From Chryseobacterium binzhouense (GTDB taxonomy: Bacteria > Bacteroidota > Bacteroidia > Flavobacteriales > Weeksellaceae), in NCBI RefSeq assembly GCF_007474545.1, contig NZ_VKOG01000001.1, positions 372,001-436,000 on the forward strand: DNA of 64,000 nt, given 5' to 3'. The number at the start of each line of letters is the position of its first letter. The stretch's first letter is position 1. Below, piece after piece: positions 58,785-64,000 of this stretch. The translations under genes and the position numbers were made by a program. The notes under the pieces were generated by a model that did no database searches, had not been told where the DNA came from, and worked only from the letters and a program-made list of their open reading frames with translations.

Positions 58785-60341
58785 ATGAAAAATTTCTCTC
58801 TTTTTTTAATGCTGTTGGCATTTACGTTTGGCTTTTCTCAGCCAACAACCAATGCACCAACACCGACACACTTGCCGGCTAATGTAATTTCGATATTTAG
58901 TGATGCATATACTAATGTTGTCACTAATTATAATCCAAACTGGGGGCAGTCAGGAACAGTAAATCCTACATTTATTCCTGTTTTTGGTTCTGGAAACAAT
59001 GTTCTGGTTTATTCTAATTTTAATTATCAAGGAACGGAGCTTACAACACAAAATGCAGCTTCAATGGAGTTTTTGCATATTGATGTTTGGTCTAATACTT
59101 CCGGTGCAATTCTGAAAGTTTCTCCAATCAATAACGGAACAGGAGCAGGGGAATTTTTGGTTAATGTACCATTAACCGCAGGTAGCTGGAATAGTGTGAA
59201 TTTGCCAAAATCAGCTTTCACCGGAATGACATGGAACTCTGTTTTCCAGTTGAAGTTTGATGGTCAGTCGGGAACGACACCATCAACTGTTTATTTAGAT
59301 AATATCTACTTTTGGAAAAACCCTGTAGATCCTACTGCCGATGCTACTTTAAGTGACTTGAAAGTTAATGGAACAACTGTTGCCGGATTCAGTTCTGCAA
59401 TTACTACTTATTCTGTACAGTTTCCGCAGGGAACTACTGCTATTCCACAAATTACCGCAGCTATAACAAGCAATACAAACGCAACAAGAGTAATTACGCA
59501 AGCTGCTTCTATTCCTGGAACAGCAACAGTTGCTGTAACGGCTCAAAACGGCACAACGACGAGAATATATACGATAAATTATACGGTTTCGGGTCCCTCA
59601 ACAGCCGCTCCAAATCCACCTGCAAGAGCTGCTGCTGATGTAATATCTTTCTTTAGTGAGGCATATACTAATGTTCCTGTTTCTGAATGGTCTACTTCTT
59701 GGGATGATTCTACAATTCAGGATGTTACAGTGGCAGGAAATGCTGTGAAAAAGATTACATTTACCAACTTTCTTGGTGTACAGCTTGCTAATTATATAAA
59801 TGCTACTGCAATGACGCATTTTCATATGGATTATTTTATAGATGCAGGAACAGACTTAGTAGGAAAAGTATTCAATCCAAAATGGTCAAATCATGCTTCT
59901 CAGGCTGGGGAAACTTCATCATTTTTATTGAATCATTTACCTTCAACAACAGGAACATGGGTTTCGATTGATGTTCCGATCAGCGATTTTAACATTCCAG
60001 GAGGACAAATCAGAAACTCTTTGTATCAATTCCTAATTTCGAGTAATCTTGGAAGTGTTTATGTAGACAACATCTATTTTTATAAAAACGGAACTTTAGG
60101 AGTAAAAGATATTCAAAACAAAAAAGAAGCAAGAATATATCCAAATCCTGTAAAAGCAGGGGAAACTGTGACGGTTGATGGTAAAGTGAAATCTTTGGAG
60201 ATTTATAATATGGCTGGTCAGAAAGTGAAAAATTCAGTAGATAATACCGTAGCTACTGATGGTCTTTCTAAAGGGCTTTATATCATCAAAACCACCAACG
60301 AAAAAGGAGAAACACAATCTTCTAAGCTTGTTGTTAACTAA
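58785..60341 (+). CDS. T9SS-exported carbohydrate-binding protein with repeated modules
   Basis: 518 residues. Signal peptide MKNFSLFLMLLAFTFGFSQP. Two jelly-roll-like modules start VISIFSDAYTNVVTNYNPNW (about 35-180) and VISFFSEAYTNVPVSEWSTS (about 285-430), separated by an Ig-like module (about 185-270). The C-terminal T9SS sorting domain starts ARIYPNPVKAGETVTVDGKV. The modules match those of the broken lipoprotein gene at 43858, so this gene may supply the same binding function outside the cell. No catalytic residues seen; glucan binding is inferred from context. Confidence 0.83.
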   Translation: MKNFSLFLMLLAFTFGFSQPTTNAPTPTHLPANVISIFSDAYTNVVTNYNPNWGQSGTVNPTFIPVFGSGNNVLVYSNFNYQGTELTTQNAASMEFLHIDVWSNTSGAILKVSPINNGTGAGEFLVNVPLTAGSWNSVNLPKSAFTGMTWNSVFQLKFDGQSGTTPSTVYLDNIYFWKNPVDPTADATLSDLKVNGTTVAGFSSAITTYSVQFPQGTTAIPQITAAITSNTNATRVITQAASIPGTATVAVTAQNGTTTRIYTINYTVSGPSTAAPNPPARAAADVISFFSEAYTNVPVSEWSTSWDDSTIQDVTVAGNAVKKITFTNFLGVQLANYINATAMTHFHMDYFIDAGTDLVGKVFNPKWSNHASQAGETSSFLLNHLPSTTGTWVSIDVPISDFNIPGGQIRNSLYQFLISSNLGSVYVDNIYFYKNGTLGVKDIQNKKEARIYPNPVKAGETVTVDGKVKSLEIYNMAGQKVKNSVDNTVATDGLSKGLYIIKTTNEKGETQSSKLVVN

Positions 60342-60358
60342 ATTATGTTATTTTTTTT

Positions 60359-60387
60359 AAAAGCCCGTCATATTTGGCGGGCTTTTT
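60359..60387 (+). terminator. Rho-independent terminator of the glucan locus
   Basis: AAAAGCCCG / CGGGCTTTT (9-bp stem, 10-base loop) followed by further T's, 17 bases after the binding-protein stop. Confidence 0.85.
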
Positions 60388-60400
60388 CATTTTAATTCGT

Positions 60401-60408
60401 TATTTTTG
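60401..60408 (+). promoter_or_regulatory. -7 promoter box abutting the HTH regulator start
   Basis: TATTTTTG fits TAnnTTTG, with TTG at 60374-60376 (24-base gap). The box ends five bases before the ATG at 60414, so the transcript would be leaderless or nearly so. Confidence 0.42.
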
Positions 60409-60413
60409 ATTTG

Positions 60414-63104
60414 ATGGTGAAAAGACTTCTTAGCTGTATATTGTGTTTATTGTTTGCTTTAATATACTCACAAAGCATTCAGAATATAGGTTTGCCTTTT
60501 ATTCAGAATTATCTGCCTAAAGATTATGGCAACCATGGTAAAATCTGGGAAATAAAAGCAGCAGACAATGGGATGGTTTATATGGCAGCGGAAAATGGTG
60601 TTTTGGAGTTTGATGGTCAAAACTGGAACAGATTTAGGAATTATAAAGGATATACGAGATCTCTTCACATTGCAAATGCTTCTACCATATATGTTGGCGC
60701 AGATATGGATTTCGGCGTTTACGAAAAAGACAAATTTCAAAAGTTTTCTTACACTTCGCTTTATCCTTACCGAAAAAATAACAACGGCGTTACAGAAGAA
60801 TTTTGGGGAGCGTATCAGGTAAAAGATAAGATTGTTTTTATTTCGCATCAGAATTTATACACTTTTTATCGGGGGGAAGTTTCAAAAATATCAGCTCCGG
60901 TAAGATTCACAGACAGCTTTTTAGTAAACGGATTACTTTACCTTGCTGACGACAGGAAGGGATTGCTGCAATTTGATGGAAAAAATTTGAATTTAATCTG
61001 TTCTTATCCTGAGAACAGCCAATTAGAAATAGCTGGAGTGTTCAAAATAGCTAAAGAACTTAGAATTGTCACTAAAAACCATGGGATTTTTCAGGTTTCA
61101 GAAAAGAAAATGACACCCGCTATTTCGGAGGTCAATTCTATTCTCGAAAAAAATAAAGTTTTCAGTTTTACTTCAATTGATGATAAATATTTAGCTTTTG
61201 GAACGATTACCGATGGACTGTATATTACAGATCTAAACGGAAAAATTGTTCAGCATATTAATAAAAACAAAGGCTTATCCAATAATACTGTTCTTTCTCT
61301 TTTTTATCAAAAAAATGGCAAATTGTGGCTTGGTTTGGATTATGGAATTGCCTCTGTAGACATAAGCAGCAGTATTTCTTACTTTTACAGTGTCAACGGT
61401 AATTTTGGGACAGGATATACAGCCCTTATTAATGAAAGTAAATTATTTTTAGGTTCCAATCAGGGATTATATTATACAGACTGGAATAATTTTAGAAATA
61501 ATCAGAAAAATCCACTTTTTAATCTTATCAAAGGTTCGGACGGGCAGGTTTGGACTTTAGAAACAATTGAAGGAAATATTTATTGCGGTCATGATAGAGG
61601 ATTGTTTCTAGTAAAAGATAATATATTTCAGAAAATCAACGATGAGTATGGTGTTTCCCAAATAATTCCTTTTAGAAATAACTATGTATTAACCGGTAAT
61701 TATAAAGGAATTTCTATTTATAAAAAAGAATTTGGCGGATTGAGATTTGTGAAAAATATGAAATACATTCTCGGAGCAGTAAGCCAGATTCAAATCGAAA
61801 GCAACCAGACCATCTGGATCAATATTCCTAATTACGGAGTTATAATAACCGATTTGGATGTAAATCTTAACCCGGTGAACAGAAAAATTTTTCTGGATTC
61901 TGAATTTGAAGGAAATTCTCCTCAAATCTATAAAAATGATGGAGAGATCATGATTGTCACCGCAACTCATGCATACAAATATATTTCGGCTGACAAAAAA
62001 TTCAGATTGATGAATGATAAAATCGGCGCAGCAGTCATCAAAGAAGTGCTTCCCGGTTTTTATTTTCCTAAGAAAATTTCGCCAGAATATAACTTTTATC
62101 CTGTTTACAATGGTTTTGCGCTGGAAAAAACACCAAACCAGAAAGTAAATTTTCTTGCAGATTTAGTTTTCAGAAAAGCTAAGGCGTTTAATAATCATAA
62201 TGAAACAGCAATACATCATCAGCAAAGCATCAGCTATAAATATAATAACTTTCATTTTAGCTTTATAGCTCCTAACGAAGAAGGAGTGGAATATCAGTAT
62301 TATTTAAAGGGTTTTTCAGATAAATGGTCGCCTTGGAGTACTAAAAATGAAGTAAATTTTTTAAACCTCAAAGAAGGCGATTATACACTTCACATTAAAG
62401 CAAGAAAAGAAAATTTTTTATCGGAAACGAAAAAAATTAATTTTACGGTAAAAGCACCTTGGTACAGAACAATATACAGCTATGTTCTATATGGACTAAT
62501 CATAATTGCTTCATTTTACTTTTTGAGGAAGCATCATCAAAACAGACTTAAAAAACAAGCTTTTGATTTCCTGCAAAAACAACGGGAATTTCTTAGAGAG
62601 CAGTCCGAAAAACACCGTGAGGAAATTCTGATTGCAAAGCAAAAACAGATGGAAACAGAACAGCAAAACCTGAGAGAGGAAATCCGAAGGAAAACCATTG
62701 AGCTGGCTACTAAAGCAAAAGATGATGAAGACAAAAACAGAATACTTTCTATCATTAACTGCAAAATAAAAGAAATAGAAGATACCCCAAATATTTCTAA
62801 AATTAGGTTGGGAGAAATCCGCAGAATGCTCAGCCAGTATCTTCATACAGAAGATCACACGTTTGAAATTCAAATGGATGAGCTGCATCAGGAATTTTTC
62901 AAATCTATGAAAGTCAGGTTTCCCAATCTTTCTATTTATGAATTGCGGCTTTGTGCCTATCTTCGAATAGGCTTAAACTCAAAAGAAATGGCGGATATTT
63001 TCCAAGTGCTTCCGTCAAGCATTAATGTAAGCAGATCCCGACTAAGAAAAAAACTCGGACTAAAGCCAGAAGATGATCTTTACAACTTTCTTAATGGATT
63101 TTAA
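60414..63104 (+). CDS. Propeller/Y_Y_Y sensor with LuxR-like HTH, probable regulator of the glucan locus
   Basis: 896 residues from the ATG at 60414 (a TTG codon just before is less likely). Signal peptide MVKRLLSCILCLLFALIYSQ, then beta-propeller repeats (about 25-590) of the two-component-regulator-propeller type (GVLEFDGQNWNRF, KNKGLSNNTVLSLFYQKNGK). A Y_Y_Y domain follows (about 600-690, YQYYLKGFSDKWSPWS), a membrane segment (about 697-713), a coiled coil and a C-terminal helix-turn-helix (about 820-896, YELRLCAYLRIGLNSKEMAD, SSINVSRSRLRKKLGL). No kinase or receiver is present. It probably senses glucan fragments in the periplasm and switches on the adjacent genes. Confidence 0.9.
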   Translation: MVKRLLSCILCLLFALIYSQSIQNIGLPFIQNYLPKDYGNHGKIWEIKAADNGMVYMAAENGVLEFDGQNWNRFRNYKGYTRSLHIANASTIYVGADMDFGVYEKDKFQKFSYTSLYPYRKNNNGVTEEFWGAYQVKDKIVFISHQNLYTFYRGEVSKISAPVRFTDSFLVNGLLYLADDRKGLLQFDGKNLNLICSYPENSQLEIAGVFKIAKELRIVTKNHGIFQVSEKKMTPAISEVNSILEKNKVFSFTSIDDKYLAFGTITDGLYITDLNGKIVQHINKNKGLSNNTVLSLFYQKNGKLWLGLDYGIASVDISSSISYFYSVNGNFGTGYTALINESKLFLGSNQGLYYTDWNNFRNNQKNPLFNLIKGSDGQVWTLETIEGNIYCGHDRGLFLVKDNIFQKINDEYGVSQIIPFRNNYVLTGNYKGISIYKKEFGGLRFVKNMKYILGAVSQIQIESNQTIWINIPNYGVIITDLDVNLNPVNRKIFLDSEFEGNSPQIYKNDGEIMIVTATHAYKYISADKKFRLMNDKIGAAVIKEVLPGFYFPKKISPEYNFYPVYNGFALEKTPNQKVNFLADLVFRKAKAFNNHNETAIHHQQSISYKYNNFHFSFIAPNEEGVEYQYYLKGFSDKWSPWSTKNEVNFLNLKEGDYTLHIKARKENFLSETKKINFTVKAPWYRTIYSYVLYGLIIIASFYFLRKHHQNRLKKQAFDFLQKQREFLREQSEKHREEILIAKQKQMETEQQNLREEIRRKTIELATKAKDDEDKNRILSIINCKIKEIEDTPNISKIRLGEIRRMLSQYLHTEDHTFEIQMDELHQEFFKSMKVRFPNLSIYELRLCAYLRIGLNSKEMADIFQVLPSSINVSRSRLRKKLGLKPEDDLYNFLNGF

Positions 63105-63333
63105 ATATTTATTCTCTTTTATTTTAAGATATTGTATTGATTCTCATTAAAAAAAAGTGTAAAAATCAGTTATAATGAGTGCTAATTAATACGTTTCTTA
63201 TAAAAAGATGTGTGAATAGGTTGTTCTCATCAGCTTAAAGTATGAAACAAAATCCAGGCAATGTTAAATAGATTTGCCATTGTTCTTTTTTAAATTAAGA
63301 ATACTGATATATACTCGGTCAACTTAATTTTTA

Positions 63334-63341
63334 TAAATTTG
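63334..63341 (+). promoter_or_regulatory. Probable -7 promoter element of the last gene
   Basis: TAAATTTG matches TAnnTTTG and lies 17 bases before the ATG at 63359. The -33 region is not clear. Confidence 0.5.
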
Positions 63342-63358
63342 TGATTCTTCAAACACTT

Positions 63359-64000
63359 ATGAAAAATACACTTTACCTGTTCTTTATTTTATATACATTA
63401 ATTTTCAAAGCTCAATCTTTGAAAACAGTTTCAGTTTTCGATTCTGAAGAAAATAAACCAGTTCCTAATGCAAAAATTCTTACAGAAACAAGGGTTTATT
63501 ATACCAATGAAGATGGTAAGGTTTTAATTCCTGAAAATATTAAAGAGATTGAGATTTCTGCACCTCTTTATGAAAATAAAAAAACCGGCATTTCTGCTCA
63601 AATTTTTCTGAAACCTCTTTTTAAAGAAATTGAAGAGGTAACAATTACAAATATTGATTTAAAAAAACTATTCCAAGACTTAATTGATAATTACAAAACA
63701 GTTTACTATTCAAGCCCTTCACTTTATTCAGGAACCATAAAACAAAAGTCATTCGTTGATGGAAAAATTTCACATCTTTTGGTAGCAGATGTTAATATCT
63801 GGACTAAATTTAATTTTTTTAACTTCAGTGCATCGAAAGACGCCGACAGCTTTTTCAATATTGGTCTTAACAATATTAGGTTTTACAAAACAATAAAGCT
63901 GGACGAAAAATATCCTTTTCAATCTGTTCCGAATTTACAACCGGAAGATTTTGTAGGAACTTTCTTCATGAATCGTCAGATTGTGGGAATGCTGAATGTT
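63359..64000 (+). CDS. Exported carboxypeptidase-regulatory-like domain protein (partial, runs off the right edge)
   Basis: 214 codons are visible with no stop. Signal peptide MKNTLYLFFILYTLIFKAQS, then a beta-sandwich start of the CarboxypepD_reg type (SVFDSEENKPVPNAKILTET, then YYTNEDGKVLIPENIKEIEI). The next part (about 95-214) contains LIDNYKTVYYSSPSLYSG, a block often found in Bacteroidota outer-membrane-associated proteins with a plug-like head. Whether a barrel follows cannot be seen. It is transcribed separately from the glucan locus. Confidence 0.7.
   Translation, partial: MKNTLYLFFILYTLIFKAQSLKTVSVFDSEENKPVPNAKILTETRVYYTNEDGKVLIPENIKEIEISAPLYENKKTGISAQIFLKPLFKEIEEVTITNIDLKKLFQDLIDNYKTVYYSSPSLYSGTIKQKSFVDGKISHLLVADVNIWTKFNFFNFSASKDADSFFNIGLNNIRFYKTIKLDEKYPFQSVPNLQPEDFVGTFFMNRQIVGMLNV

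Noticed and set aside
1-64000. tRNA, rRNA, transposase, integrase or phage genes
   Set aside because: None was recognised while reading both strands; no cloverleaf with a CCA end or attachment-site repeat was found. Short structured RNAs could still be missed by eye.

Overview
The window looks like a chromosome segment of a Bacteroidota flavobacterium, most likely Chryseobacterium or a close Weeksellaceae relative. It is AT-rich and several genes carry the TAnnTTTG (-7) promoter box of this phylum. Start codons usually lack a strong Shine-Dalgarno sequence, two exported proteins end in type IX secretion (T9SS) sorting domains, and many proteins are lipoproteins. No rRNA, tRNA, CRISPR array, transposase or phage gene was found.

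Layout. (1) 1-1219: an ECF sigma factor, its probable anti-sigma partner and the first codons of an exported protein, reading left. (2) 1366-6785: a leftward unit of mutL, rhomboid protease, two tandem membrane-anchored endonuclease/exonuclease/phosphatase paralogues and two small lipoproteins, closed by a terminator. (3) 6870-10632: a DUF1275 membrane protein, a Usp-like protein and an OmpR-type two-component pair. (4) 10672-16312: a very tight ten-gene leftward operon of mostly unknown function. It encodes a small Cys/His protein, a YegP-like protein, an HsdR-N nuclease-like protein, two small exported proteins, a small membrane protein, a TerB-like protein, a coiled-coil membrane protein and a VWA-like lipoprotein. 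A NarL-type kinase/regulator pair lies just upstream, and a shared palindrome suggests control. (5) 18781-20196: a small Gly/Pro-rich peptide gene, a repeat-rich non-coding stretch and a membrane-anchored HTH-like protein.

(6) 20187-34896 is a two-sided RiPP/bacteriocin-like island. The left arm (leftward) has a double-glycine peptide with four cysteines, a TlpA-like thioredoxin, a VKOR-thioredoxin protein, a C39-peptidase ABC exporter and a HlyD adaptor. Together these look like a make, oxidise, cleave and export line. The right arm (rightward) has a TPR/AraC membrane regulator, a second double-glycine peptide with no cysteine, an exported S15/CocE-type hydrolase and a split lantibiotic dehydratase (LanB glutamylation part plus separate SpaB_C-type elimination part), with no LanC cyclase visible. 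(7) 34859-40189: housekeeping and conserved unknown genes (radical SAM, AsmA-like, DUF2797).

(8) 40583-63104 is a beta-glucan (laminarin-type) utilisation locus: a clan GH-A enzyme fused to an apparent outer-membrane beta-barrel, a carbohydrate-binding lipoprotein broken by an in-frame TAG, GH16, a GH149-like phosphorylase, GH17, GH30, an MFS transporter fused to GH17, another GH17, a T9SS-exported GH16, a T9SS-exported binding protein, and a propeller/Y_Y_Y/HTH regulator. No SusC/SusD pair is in the window. The implied route is surface cleavage of beta-1,3/1,6-glucan, passage of oligosaccharides to the periplasm, import by the MFS protein, and cytoplasmic GH17 trimming and phosphorolysis. 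The gaps in this locus hold many different palindromic repeats. (9) A partial exported protein begins at 63359 and runs off the end.
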